From contig CAXHSH010000546.1 in NCBI GenBank assembly GCA_964019135.1, positions 1-64,000 of the forward strand: a stretch of DNA of 64,000 nt. The letters are read 5' to 3'. Shown in pieces: positions 35,938-48,553 of the stretch; position 1 is the first letter of the stretch, and every line of letters begins with the position of its first letter. This DNA comes from Arenicola marina (taxonomy: Eukaryota; Annelida; Polychaeta; Arenicolidae). The notes under the pieces are model-generated. The model made no database searches. It saw only the letters and a list, made by a program, of their open reading frames with translations, and was not told the DNA's origin. The translations under genes and the position numbers were made by a program.

Positions 35938-38324
35938 AGAGGGCGCCCTCTCACGGGAATGTCATACCCAGCCCCTCACACCCGGCCAGTGATCTGTCAC
36001 ACACTATCACGGGCATGACATACGCTGCTCCTGAGGGAGTGGCAGACCGCTGGCCGAGTGTGTGGTGCAGTGTATGTCATGCCTGTGGAGGGCGTGGACC
36101 ACTGGCCGAGTGTGTGGGGCAGTGTATGTCATGCCTATGAGAAGGCGTGGTAGCTCACTGGCCGAGTGAGTGGGGCTGGGTATGTCGTGACCGAGAGAGG
36201 GCGTGGCATACCACTGGCAGAGTGTGAGGGGCAGTGTAAGTCATGCCCGTGTGAGGGCGTGGCAGACCACTGGCCGAGTGTGTGGCGCTCGGTATGTCAT
36301 GACCGTGTGAGGGCTTGGTAGACCACTGGCCGAGTGTGAGGGGCATTGTATGTCATGTCCGTGAGAGGGTGTGGCAGACCGCTGACCGAGTGTGTGAGGC
36401 TGGATATGTCTTGTCCGTGAGAGGGCCTGGCAGGCCACTGGCCGAGTTTGTGGGGCTCGGTATGTCATGACCGTGAGAGGACGTGGCAGACCACTGGCCG
36501 ATTGTGTGCGGCTGGGCATGTCTTGACCGTGAGAGGGCCTTGCAGACCACTGGTCGAGTGTGAGGGGCTGGGTGTGTCATGACCATTAGAGGGCGTGGCA
36601 GACCGCAGGCCGGGTGTGAGGGGCTGGGTATGTAGTGCCCGTGCGAGGGTGTGGTAGATCCCTGGCCGGGTGTGTGGGGCTGGGTATGTCTTGAACGTGG
36701 GAGGGCGTGGCAGACCACTGGCCGATTGTGAGGGGCAGTTAGTGCCATGCCTTTGAGAGGGTGTGGCAGACCGCTGGCCGAGTGTGTGGGGCTGGGTAAG
36801 TCATGACCGTGAGAGGGCGTGGCAGACCACTGGCCGAGTGTGTGGGGCTGGGTAAGTCATGACCGTGAGAGGGCGTGGCAGACCACTGGCCGATTGTGTG
36901 GGGCTGGGTATGTCTTGACCCTGAGAGGGCCTGGCAGACCACTGGCCGAGTGTGAGGGGCTGGGTAAGTCATGACCGTGAGAGGGCCTGGCAGACCACTG
37001 GCCGGGTGTGTGGGGCTGGGTATGTCATGACCGACAGAGGGCGTGGCAGACCCCGGGCCGGGTGTGTGGGGCTGGGTATGTCATGACCGAGTGAGGGCGT
37101 GGCAGAACACTGGCCGACTGTGTGGGGCTGGGTACGCCATGACCGTGAGAAGGAATGGCAGACCATTGGCCGAGTGTGAGGGGCTGGGTATCTCATGAAC
37201 GTGAGAGGGCGTGGCAGACCACTATCCGAGTGTGAGGGGCAGTGTATGTCTTGAATATGAGAGGGCGTGGCATCCCACTGGCCGAGTGTGTGGGGTTGGA
37301 TATGTCATGACCATGAGAAGGGGTGGCAGACCACTGGCCGAATGTGTGGGGCTGGGTATGTCTTGACCGTGAGAGGGCCTGGCAGACCACTGGCCGAGTG
37401 TGAGGGGCTGGGTAAGTCATGAACGTGAGAGGGCGTGGCAGACCACTGGCCGAGTGTGAAGGGCAGTGTATGTCTTGAATATGAGAGGGCGTGGCATCCC
37501 ACTGGCCGAGTGTGTGGGGTTGGGTATGTCATGACCATGAGAAGGGGTGGCAGACCACTGGCCGAGTGTGTGGGGCTGGGTATGTCTTGACCGTGAGAGG
37601 GCCTGGCAGACCACTGGCCGAGTGTGAGGGGCTGGGTATGTCATGTCCATGGAAGGGCGTGGCAGACCACTGGCCGAATGTGATGGGCAGTATGTGTCAT
37701 GCCCGTGAGAGGGCTTGGCAGATCACTGGCCGATTGTGTGGGGCTGGTTATGCCATGACCATGCGAAGGCGTGGCAGACCACTGGTCGATTGTGTGGGAC
37801 TGGCTATGTCTTGACCGTGAGAGGGCCTGGCAGACCACTGGCCGAGTGTGAGGGGCTGGGTGTGTCATGACCATGAAAGGGCGTGGCAGTCCACAGGGCG
37901 GGTGTGAGGGGCAGTGTTTGTCATGCCTGTGAGAGGGCGTGGCAGACCACTGGCCCAGTGTGGGGGGCTGGGTATGTCATTTCCTTGAGAGGGTGTGGCA
38001 GACCACTGGCCGAGTGTGATGGTCAGTGTATGTTATGCCCGATCGAGGGTGTGGCCGACCACTGGCATAGTGAGTGGGGCTGGGTAAGTCATGTCCGTGA
38101 GACCGCGTGATAGACTACTGACTATGTGTGTGGGGCTGGGTATGTCATGACCATGAGAGGGCGTGGCAGAGCATTGGCCGAGTGTATGGGGCTGGGAATG
38201 TCATGCCCGTGAGAGGGCGTGGCAGACCGCTGGCCGATTGTATGGGGCTAGGTATGTCATGCCTGTGAGAGGGAGTGGCAGATCACTGGCCGAGTGTCAG
38301 GGGCTGGAGTATGTCATGACCGAG
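35938..38324 (+). repeat. HOR unit, 2,387 bp type
   Basis: This is the short unit type. It retains the four-monomer left block (GTGTGGCGCTCGG at about 36283) and lacks the 1,231-bp middle. Variants shared only with the next unit or two include GAACGTGGGAGGG (about 36694), AAGGAATGGCAGACCATTGG (about 37151) and GTGTGAAGGGCAG (about 37455). Confidence 0.88.
35945..36031 (-). repeat. Inverted satellite segment 10 (87 bp)
   Basis: The palindrome is at 35938-35951 and the CA dinucleotide is present. The next three segments downstream all lack CA. Confidence 0.93.
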
Positions 38325-40709
38325 AGAGGGCGCCCTCTCACGGGAATGTCATACCCAGCCCCTCACACCCGGCCAGTGATCTGTCACACACTATCACGGG
38401 TGACATACGCTGCTCCTGAGGGAGTGGCAGACCGCTGGCCGAGTGTGTGGTGCAGTGTATGTCATGCCTGTGGAGGGCGTGGACCACTGGCCGAGTGTGT
38501 GGGGCAGTGTATGTCATGCCTATGAGAAGGCGTGGTAGCTCACTGGCCGAGTGAGTGGGGCTGGGTATGTCGTGACCGAGAGAGGGCGTGGCATACCACT
38601 GGCAGAGTGTGAGGGGCAGTGTAAGTCATGCCCGTGTGAGGGCGTGGCAGACCACTGGCCGAGTGTGTGGCGCTCGGTATGTCATGACCGTGTGAGGGCT
38701 TGGTAGACCACTGGCCGAGTGTGAGGAGCATTGTATGTCATGTCCGTGAGAGGGTGTGGCAGACCGCTGACCGAGTGTGTGGGGCTGGATATGCCTTGTC
38801 CGTGAGAGGGCCTGGCAGGCCACTGGCCGAGTTTGTGGGGCTCGGTATGTCATGACCGTGAGAGGACGTGGCAGACCACTGGCCGATTGTGTGCGGCTGG
38901 GCATGTCTTGACCGTGAGAGGGCCTTGCAGACCACTGGTCGAGTGTGAGGGGCTGGGTGTGTCATGACCATTAGAGGGCGTGGCAGACCGCAGGCCGGGT
39001 GTGAGGGGCTGGGTATGTAGTGCCCGTGCGAGGGTGTGGTAGATCCCTGGCCGGGTGTGTGGGGCTGGGTATGTCTTGAACGTGGGAGGGCGTGGCAGAC
39101 CACTGGCCGATTGTGAGGGGCAGTTAGTGCCATGCCTTTGAGAGGGTGTGGCAGACCGCTGGCCGAGTGTGTGGGGCTGGGTAAGTCATGACCGTGAGAG
39201 GGCGTGGCAGACCACTGGCCGAGTGTGTGGGGCTGGGTAAGTCATGACCGTGAGAGGGCGTGGCAGACCACTGGCCGATTGTGTGGGGCTGGGTATGTCT
39301 TGACCCTGAGAGGGCCTGGCAGACCACTGGCCGAGTGTGAGGGGCTGGGTAAGTCATGACCGTGAGAGGGCCTGGCAGACCACTGGCCGGGTGTGTGGGG
39401 CTGGGTATGTCATGACCGACAGAGGGCGTGGCAGACCCCGGGCCGGGTGTGTGGGGCTGGGTATGTCATGACCGAGTGAGGGCGTGGCAGAACACTGGCC
39501 GACTGTGTGGGGCTGGGTACGCCATGACCGTGAGAAGGAATGGCAGACCATTGGCCGAGTGTGAGGGGCTGGGTATCTCATGAACGTGAGAGGGCGTGGC
39601 AGACCACTATCCGAGTGTGAGGGGCAGTGTATGTCTTGAATATGAGAGGGCGTGGCATCCCACTGGCCGAGTGTGTGGGGTTGGATATGTCATGACCATG
39701 AGAAGGGGTGGCAGACCACTGGCCGAATGTGTGGGGCTGGGTATGTCTTGACCGTGAGAGGGCCTGGCAGACCACTGGCCGAGTGTGAGGGGCTGGGTAA
39801 GTCATGAACGTGAGAGGGCGTGGCAGACCACTGGCCGAGTGTGAAGGGCAGTGTATGTCTTGAATATGAGAGGGCGTGGCATCCCACTGGCCGAGTGTGT
39901 GGGGTTGGGTATGTCATGACCATGAGAAGGGGTGGCAGACCACTGGCCGAGTGTGTGGGGCTGGGTATGTCTTGACCGTGAGAGGGCCTGGCAGACCACT
40001 GGCCGAGTGTGAGGGGCTGGGTATGTCATGTCCATGGAAGGGCGTGGCAGACCACTGGCCGAATGTGATGGGCAGTATGTGTCATGCCCGTGAGAGGGCT
40101 TGGCAGATCACTGGCCGATTGTGTGGGGCTGGTTATGCCATGACCATGCGAAGGCGTGGCAGACCACTGGTCGATTGTGTGGGACTGGCTATGTCTTGAC
40201 CGTGAGAGGGCCTGGCAGACCACTGGCCGAGTGTGAGGGGCTGGGTGTGTCATGACCATGAGAGGGCGTGGCAGTCCACAGGGCGGGTGTGAGGGGCAGT
40301 GTTTGTCATGCCTGTGAGAGGGCGTGGCAGACCACTGGCCCAGTGTGGGGGGCTGGGTATGTCATTTCCTTGAGAGGGTGTGGCAGACCACTGGCCGAGT
40401 GTGATGGTCAGTGTATGTTATGCCCGATCGAGGGTGTGGCCGACCACTGGCATAGTGAGTGGGGCTGGGTAAGTCATGTCCGTGAGACCGCGTGATAGAC
40501 TACTGACTATGTGTGTGGGGCTGGGTATGTCATGACCATGAGAGGGCGTGGCAGAGCATTGGCCGAGTGTATGGGGCTGGGAATGTCATGCCCGTGAGAG
40601 GGCGTGGCAGACCGCTGGCCGATTGTATGGGGCTAGGTATGTCATGCCTGTGAGAGGGAGTGGCAGATCACTGGCCGAGTGTCAGGGGCTGGAGTATGTC
40701 ATGACCGAG
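38325..40709 (+). repeat. HOR unit, 2,385 bp (CA-deletion form of the 2,387-bp type)
   Basis: The unit has the same monomer order as 35938-38324. The 2-bp shorter length is the missing CA in the inverted segment. Confidence 0.9.
38332..38416 (-). repeat. Inverted satellite segment 11 (85 bp, CA-deletion class)
   Basis: The palindrome is at 38325-38338. The segment reads CACGGGTGACATAC, as do segments 1, 12 and 13. Confidence 0.93.
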
Positions 40710-43700
40710 AGAGGGCGCCCTCTCACGGGAATGTCATACCCAGCCCCTCACACCCGGCCAGTGATCTGTCACACACTATCACGGGTGACATACGCTGCTC
40801 CTGAGGGAGTGGCAGACCGCTGGCCGAGTGTGTGGTGCAGTGTATGTCATGCCTGTGGAGGACGTGGACCACTGGCCGAGTGTGTGGGGCAGTGTATGTC
40901 ATGCCTATGAGAAGGCGTGGTAGCTCACTGGCCGAGTGAGTGGGGCTGGGTATGTCGTGACCGAGAGAGGGCGTGGCATACCACTGGCAGAGTGTGAGGG
41001 GCAGTGTAAGTCATGCCCGTGTGAGGGCGTGGCAGACCACTGGCCGAGTGTGTGGCGCTCGGTATGTCATGACCGTGTGAGGGCTTGGTAGACCACTGGC
41101 CGAGTGTGAGGAGCATTGTATGTCATGTCCGTGAGAGGGTGTGGCAGACCGCTGACCGAGTGTGTGGGGCTGGATATGCCTTGTCCGTGAGAGGGCCTGG
41201 CAGGCCACTGGCCGAGTTTGTGGGGCTCGGTATGTCATGACCGTGAGAGGACGTGGCAGACCACTGGCCGATTGTGTGCGGCTGGGCATGTCTTGACCGT
41301 GAGAGGGCCTTGCAGACCACTGGTCGAGTGTGAGGGGCTGGGTGTGTCATGACCATTAGAGGGCGTGGCAGACCGCAGGCCGGGTGTGAGGGGCTGGGTA
41401 TGTAGTGCCCGTGCGAGGGTGTGGTAGATCCCTGGCCGGGTGTGTGGGGCTGGGTATGTCTTGAACGTGAGAGGGCGTGGCAGACCACTGGCCGATTGTG
41501 AGGGGCAGTTAGTGCCATGCCTTTGAGAGGGTGTGGCAGACCGCTGGCCGAGTGTGTGGGGCTGGGTAAGTCATGACTGTGAGAGGGCGTGGCAGACCAC
41601 TGGCCGATTGTGTGAGGCTGGGTATGCCATGACCATGAGAGGGCGTGGCAGACCGCTGGCCGAGTGTGTGGGGCTGGGTAAGTCATGACCGTGAGAGGGC
41701 GTGGCAGACCACTGGCCGATTGTGTGAGGCTGGGTATGCCATGACCATGAGAGGGCGTGGCAGACCAATGGCTGATTGTGTGGGGCTGGGTATGTCATGA
41801 CCCTGAGAGGGCGTGGCAGACCACTGGCCTTGTGTGTGGGGCTGGGTATGTCGTGCCCGTGCGAGGGTGTGGCAGAACCCTGGCCGGGTGTGTGGGGCTG
41901 GGTATGTCAAGACCGACAGACGGCGTTGCAAACCACTGGCCGAGTGTGGGGGGCAGTATATGTCATGCCCGTCAGAGGGCGTGGCAGACAACTGGTCGAG
42001 TGTGATGGGCAAGGTATGTCATGACCTTGAGAGGATGTGGCAGACCACTGGCCGAGTGTGAGGGGCTGGGTATGCCGTTACCATGAGAAGGCGTGGCAGA
42101 CCACTGGTCGTTTGTGTGGGGCTGTGTATGTCTTGACCGTGAGAGGGCCTGGAAGGCCACTGGCCGAGGGTGTGGTGCTCGGTATGTCTTGACCGTGAGA
42201 GGACGTGGCAGACCACTGGCCGACTGTATGGGGCTGGGTATGCCATGATCGTGAGAAGGAGTGGCAGACCACTGGCCGAATGTGTGGGGCTGGGTATGCC
42301 GTGACCATGAGAAGGGAAGGCGTGGCAGACTACTGGTCGATTGTGTGGGGCTGGGTATGTCTTGGCCGTGAGATCGAGGGCCTGGCAGGCCACTGGCCGA
42401 GTGTGTGGTGCGCGTTATATCTTGACCGTGAGAGGACGTGGCAGGCCACTGGCCGACTGTGTGGGGCTGGGTATGCCATGACCGCGAGAAGGATTTGGCC
42501 GAATGTGTGGGGCTGGGTATGCCATGACCGGGAGAAGGAGTGGCAGACGACAGGTCGAGTGTGATGGTCAGTGTATGTCACGCCCATACAAGGGCGTAGC
42601 AGACCACTGGCAGAGTGTGGGGGGCAGTGTATGTCATGCCCGTGACAAGGCGTGGCAGACCGCTGGCCGAGTCTGTGGGGCTGGGTAATTCATGACCGTG
42701 AGAGGGCGTGTGAGACCACTGGCCGATTGTGTGGGGCTGGGTATGCCATGACCATGAGAAGGCCTGGCAGACCACTGGCTGATTGTGTGGGGCTGGGTAT
42801 GTCTTGACCGTGAGAGGGCGTATCAGACCACTGGCCGAGTGTGTGGTGCAGTGTATGTCATGCCTGTGGAGGGCGTGGACCACTGGCCGAGTGTGTGGGG
42901 CAGTGTATGTCATGCCTATGAGAAGGCGTGGTAGCTCACTGGCCGAGTGAGTGGGGCTGGGTATGTCGTGACCGAGAGAGGGCGTGGCATACCACTGGCA
43001 GAGTGTGAGGGGCAGTGTAAGTCATGCCCGTGTGAGGGCGTGGCAGACCACTGGCCGAGTGTGTGGCGCTCGGTATGTCATGACCGTGTGAGGGCTTGGT
43101 AGACCACTGGCCGAGTGTGAGGGGCATTGTATGTCATGTCCGTGAGAGGGTGTGGCAGACCGCTGACCGAGTGTGTGAGGCTGGATATGTCTTGTCCGTG
43201 AGAGGGCCTGGCAGGCCACTGGCCGAGTTTGTGGGGCTCGGTATGTCATGACCGTGAGAGGACGTGGCAGACCACTGGCCGATTGTGTGCGGCTGGGTGT
43301 GTCATGACCATTAGAGGGCGTGGCAGACCGCAGGCCGGGTGTGAGGGGCTGGGTATGTAGTGCCCGTGCGAGGGTGTGGTAGATCCCTGGCCGGGTGTGT
43401 GGGGCTGGGTATGTCTTGAACGTGGGAGGGCGTGGCAGACCACTGGCCGATTGTGAGGGGCAGTTAGTGCCATGCCTTTGAGAGGGTGTGGCAGACCGCT
43501 GGCCGAGTGTGTGGGGCTGGGTAAGTCATGACCGTGAGAGGGCGTGGCAGACCACTGGCCGAGTGTGTGGGGCTGGGTAAGTCATGACCGTGAGAGGGCG
43601 TGGCAGACCACTGGCCGATTGTGTGGGGCTGGGTATGTCTTGACCCTGAGAGGGCCTGGCAGACCACTGGCCGAGTGTGAGGGGCTGGGTAAGTCATGAC

Positions 43701-44937
43701 CGTGAGAGGGCCTGGCAGACCACTGGCCGGGTGTGTGGGGCTGGGTATGTCATGACCGACAGAGGGCGTGGCAGACCCCGGGCCGGGTGTGTGGGGCTGG
43801 GTATGTCATGACCGAGTGAGGGCGTGGCAGAACACTGGCCGACTGTGTGGGGCTGGGTACGCCATGACCGTGAGAAGGAGTGGCAGACCACTGGCCGAGT
43901 GTGAGGGGCTGGGTATCTCATGAACGTGAGAGGGCGTGGCAGACCACTATCCGAGTGTGAGGGGCAGTGTATGTCTTGAATATGAGAGGGCGTGGCATCC
44001 CACTGGCCGAGTGTGTGGGGTTGGATATGTCATGACCATGAGAAGGGGTGGCAGACCACTGGCCGAATGTGTGGGGCTGGGTATGTCTTGACCGTGAGAG
44101 GGCCTGGCAGACCACTGGCCGAGTGTGAGGGGCTGGGTAAGTCATGAACGTGAGAGGGCGTGGCAGACCACTGGCCGAGTGTGAAGGGCAGTGTATGTCT
44201 TGAATATGAGAGGGCGTGGCATCCCACTGGCCGAGTGTGTGGGGTTGGGTATGTCATGACCATGAGAAGGGGTGGCAGACCACTGGCCGAGTGTGTGGGG
44301 CTGGGTATGTCTTGACCGTGAGAGGGCGTGGCAGACCACTGGCCGAATGTGATGGGCAGTATGTGTCATGCCCGTGAGAGGGCTTGGCAGATCACTGGCC
44401 GATTGTGTGGGGCTGGTTATGCCATGACCATGCGAAGGCGTGGCAGACCACTGGTCGATTGTGTGGGACTGGCTATGTCTTGACCGTGAGAGGGCCTGGC
44501 AGACCACTGGCCGAGTGTGAGGGGCTGGGTGTGTCATGACCATGAGAGGGCGTGGCAGTCCACAGGGCGGGTGTGAGGGGCAGTGTTTGTCATGCCTGTG
44601 AGAGGGCGTGGCAGACCACTGGCCCAGTGTGGGGGGCTGGGTATGTCATTACCTTGAGAGGGTGTGGCAGACCACTGGCCGAGTGTGATGGTCAGTGTAT
44701 GTTATGCCCGATCGAGGGTGTGGCCGACCACTGGCATAGTGAGTGGGGCTGGGTAAGTCATGACCATGAGAGGGCGTGGCAGAGCATTGGCCGAGTGTAT
44801 GGGGCTGGGAATGTCATGCCCGTGAGAGGGCCTGGCAGACCGCTGGCCGATTGTATGGGGCTAGGTATGTCATGCCTGTGAGAGGGAGTGGCAGATCACT
44901 GGCCGAGTGTCAGGGGCTGGAGTATGTCATGACCGAG
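40710..44937 (+). repeat. Composite interval, 4,228 bp: palindrome-less unit plus shortened 2.39-kb unit
   Basis: Positions 40820-42830 form a palindrome-less unit of 2,011 bp (2067 minus one monomer, lost near 41828 where CACTGGCCTTGTGTG follows directly). The remainder is a 2,385-bp-type unit that has lost three separate monomers: near 43291 (GTGCGGCTGGGTGTG), near 44330 (GGCGTGGCAGACC before CGAATGTGATGGG) and near 44762 (the GACTACTGACTATG monomer is missing). 2011 + 2385 - 168 = 4228. Confidence 0.87.
40717..40801 (-). repeat. Inverted satellite segment 12 (85 bp, CA-deletion class)
   Basis: The palindrome is at 40710-40723. The segment is identical by eye to segment 11, in line with the 2,385-bp duplication. 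Confidence 0.93.
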
Positions 44938-47900
44938 AGAGGGCGCCCTCTCACGGGAATGTCATACCCAGCCCCTCACACCCGGCCAGTGATCTGTCAC
45001 ACACTATCACGGGTGACATACGCTGCTCCTGAGGGAGTGGCAGACCGCTGGCCGAGTGTGTGGTGCAGTGTATGTCATGCCTGTGGAGGGCGTGGACCAC
45101 TGGCCGAGTGTGTGGGGCAGTGTATGTCATGCCTATGAGAAGGCGTGGTAGCTCACTGGCCGAGTGAGTGGGGCTGGGTATGTCGTGACCGAGAGAGGGC
45201 GTGGCATACCACTGGCAGAGTGTGAGGGGCAGTGTAAGTCATGCCCGTGTGAGGGCGTGGCAGACCACTGGCCGAGTGTGTGGCGCTCGGTATGTCATGA
45301 CCGTGTGAGGGCTTGGTAGACCACTGGCCGAGTGTGAGGAGCATTGTATGTCATGTCCGTGAGAGGGTGTGGCAGACCGCTGACCGAGTGTGTGGGGCTG
45401 GATATGCCTTGTCCGTGAGAGGGCCTGGCAGGCCACTGGCCGAGTTTGTGGGGCTCGGTATGTCATGACCGTGAGAGGACGTGGCAGACCACTGGCCGAT
45501 TGTGTGCGGCTGGGCATGTCTTGACCGTGAGAGGGCCTTGCAGACCACTGGTCGAGTGTGAGGGGCTGGGTGTGTCATGACCATTAGAGGGCGTGGCAGA
45601 CCGCAGGCCGGGTGTGAGGGGCTGGGTATGTAGTGCCCGTGCGAGGGTGTGGTAGATCCCTGGCCGGGTGTGTGGGGCTGGGTATGTCTTGAACGTGAGA
45701 GGGCGTGGCAGACCACTGGCCGATTGTGAGGGGCAGTTAGTGCCATGCCTTTGAGAGGGTGTGGCAGACCGCTGGCCGAGTGTGTGGGGCTGGGTAAGTC
45801 ATGACTGTGAGAGGGCGTGGCAGACCACTGGCCGATTGTGTGAGGCTGGGTATGCCATGACCATGAGAGGGCGTGGCAGACCGCTGGCCGAGTGTGTGGG
45901 GCTGGGTAAGTCATGACCGTGAGAGGGCGTGGCAGACCACTGGCCGATTGTGTGAGGCTGGGTATGCCATGACCATGAGAGGGCGTGGCAGACCAATGGC
46001 TGATTGTGTGGGGCTGGGTATGTCATGACCCTGAGAGGGCGTGGCAGACCACTGGCCGAGTGTGAGGGGCAGTGTGTGTCACGCCGTTGAGAGTTCGTGA
46101 CAGACCACTGGCCTTGTGTGTGGGGCTGGGTATGTCGTGCCCGTGCGAGGGTGTGGCAGAACCCTGGCCGGGTGTGTGGGGCTGGGTATGTCAAGACCGA
46201 CAGACGGCGTTGCAAACCACTGGCCGAGTGTGGGGGGCAGTATATGTCATGCCCGTCAGAGGGCGTGGCAGACAACTGGTCGAGTGTGATGGGCAAGGTA
46301 TGTCATGACCTTGAGAGGATGTGGCAGACCACTGGCCGAGTGTGAGGGGCTGGGTATGCCGTTACCATGAGAAGGCGTGGCAGACCACTGGTCGTTTGTG
46401 TGGGGCTGTGTATGTCTTGACCGTGAGAGGGCCTGGAAGGCCACTGGCCGAGGGTGTGGTGCTCGGTATGTCTTGACCGTGAGAGGACGTGGCAGACCAC
46501 TGGCCGACTGTATGGGGCTGGGTATGCCATGATCGTGAGAAGGAGTGGCAGACCACTGGCCGAATGTGTGGGGCTGGGTATGCCGTGACCATGAGAAGGG
46601 AAGGCGTGGCAGACTACTGGTCGATTGTGTGGGGCTGGGTATGTCTTGGCCGTGAGATCGAGGGCCTGGCAGGCCACTGGCCGAGTGTGTGGTGCGCGTT
46701 ATATCTTGACCGTGAGAGGACGTGGCAGGCCACTGGCCGACTGTGTGGGGCTGGGTATGCCATGACCGCGAGAAGGATTTGGCCGAATGTGTGGGGCTGG
46801 GTATGCCATGACCGGGAGAAGGAGTGGCAGACGACAGGTCGAGTGTGATGGTCAGTGTATGTCACGCCCATACAAGGGCGTAGCAGACCACTGGCAGAGT
46901 GTGGGGGGCAGTGTATGTCATGCCCGTGACAAGGCGTGGCAGACCGCTGGCCGAGTCTGTGGGGCTGGGTAATTCATGACCGTGGGAGGGCGTGTGAGAC
47001 CACTGGCCGATTGTGTGGGGCTGGGTATGCCATGACCATGAGAAGGCCTGGCAGACCACTGGCTGATTGTGTGGGGCTGGGTATGTCTTGACCGTGAGAG
47101 GGCGTATCAGACCACTGGCCGAGTGTGTGGGGCTAGGTTTATCATGCGCGTGAGAGGGCGTGGCAGACCGCTGGCCGAGTGTGAGGGGCTGGGTAAGTCA
47201 TGACCGTGAGAGGGCCTGGCAGACCGCTGGCCGGGTGTGTGGGGCTGGGTATGTCATGACCGACAGAGGGCGTGGCAGACCCCGGGCCGGGTGTGTGGGG
47301 CTGGGTATGTCATGACCGAGTGAGGGCGTGGCAGAACACTGGCCGACTGTGTGGGGCTGGGTACGCCATGACCGTGAGAAGGAGTGGCAGACCACTGGCC
47401 GAGTGTGAGGGGCTGGGTATGTCATGAACGTGAGAGGGCGTGGCAGACCACTATCCGAGTGTGAGGGGCAGTGTATGTCTTGAATATGAGAGGGCGTGGC
47501 ATCCCACTGGCCGAGTGTGTGGGGTTGGATATGTCATGACCATGAGAAGGGGTGGCAGACCACTGGCCGAATGTGTGGGGCTGGGTATGTCTTGACCGTG
47601 AGAGGGCCTGGCAGACCACTGGCCGAGTGTGAGGGGCTGGGTAAGTCATGAACGTGAGAGGGCGTGGCAGACCACTGGCCGAGTGTGAGGGGCAGTGTAT
47701 GTCTTGAATATGAGAGGGCGTGGCATCCCACTGGCCGAGTGTGTGGGGTTGGGTATGTCATGACCATGAGAAGGGGTGGCAGACCACTGGCCGAGTGTGT
47801 GGGGCTGGGTATGTCTTGACCGTGAGAGGGCCTGGCAGACCACTGGCCGAGTGTGAGGGGCTGGGTATGTCATGTCCATGGAAGGGCGTGGCAGACCACT

Positions 47901-48553
47901 GGCCGAATGTGATGGGCAGTATGTGTCATGCCCGTGAGAGGGCTTGGCAGATCACTGGCCGATTGTGTGGGGCTGGTTATGCCATGACCATGCGAAGGCG
48001 TGGCAGACCACTGGTCGATTGTGTGGGACTGGCTATGTCTTGACCGTGAGAGGGCCTGGCAGACCACTGGCCGAGTGTGAGGGGCTGGGTGTGTCATGAC
48101 CATGAGAGGGCGTGGCAGTCCACAGGGCGGGTGTGAGGGGCAGTGTTTGTCATGCCTGTGAGAGGGCGTGGCAGACCACTGGCCCAGTGTGGGGGGCTGG
48201 GTATGTCATTACCTTGAGAGGGTGTGGCAGACCACTGGCCGAGTGTGATGGTCAGTGTATGTTATGCCCGATCGAGGGTGTGGCCGACCACTGGCATAGT
48301 GAGTGGGGCTGGGTAAGTCATGTCCGTGAGACCGCGTGATAGACTACTGACTATGTGTGTGGGGCTGGGTATGTCATGACCATGAGAGGGCGTGGCAGAG
48401 CATTGGCCGAGTGTATGGGGTTGGGAATGTCATGCCCGTGAGAGGGCGTGGCAGACCGCTGGCCGATTGTATGGGGCTAGGTATGTCATGCCTGTGAGAG
48501 GGAGTGGCAGATCACTGGCCGAGTGTCAGGGGCTGGAGTATGTCATGACCGAG
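44938..48553 (+). repeat. Longest complete HOR unit, 3,616 bp (reference copy)
   Basis: This unit contains every block seen elsewhere. In order these are the inverted segment, a GTGTGGTGCAGTG monomer, the short CTGTGGAGGGCGTGGACC monomer, the four-monomer GTGTGGCGCTCGG block, the TTAGTGCCATGCC monomer, the 112-bp duplication, the GTCAAGACCGACAGACGG monomer, the +5, +4 and -10 length-variant monomers (46.60-46.79 kb), a GGTTTATCATGCGCG monomer (about 47135), the right half with the 224-bp duplication, and the GACTACTGACTATG monomer. All other units can be derived from it by in-register losses or gains. It spans about 64-65 monomers. Confidence 0.9.
44945..45029 (-). repeat. Inverted satellite segment 13 (85 bp, CA-deletion class)
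   Basis: The palindrome is at 44938-44951. This is the last CA-deletion copy in the window. Confidence 0.93.

Larger units (their letters stand above)
36450..41220. repeat. Tandem duplication of a 2,385-bp HOR unit (approximate limits)
   Basis: Sequence from about 36.4-36.7 kb to about 39.08 kb repeats 2,385 bp downstream. Shared private variants are AAGGAATGGCAGACCATTGG (37151 and 39536), GTGTGAAGGGCAG (37455 and 39840), GTCATTTCCTTGAG (about 37976 and 40361) and loss of CA in the inverted segment (38332 and 40717). I saw two substitutions between copies: GAAAGGG against GAGAGGG at about 37876 and 40261, and GAGGGCG against GAGGACG at about 38477 and 40862. The match fails at 39079 (GTGGGAGGG) against 41464 (GTGAGAGGG). 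Confidence 0.85.
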
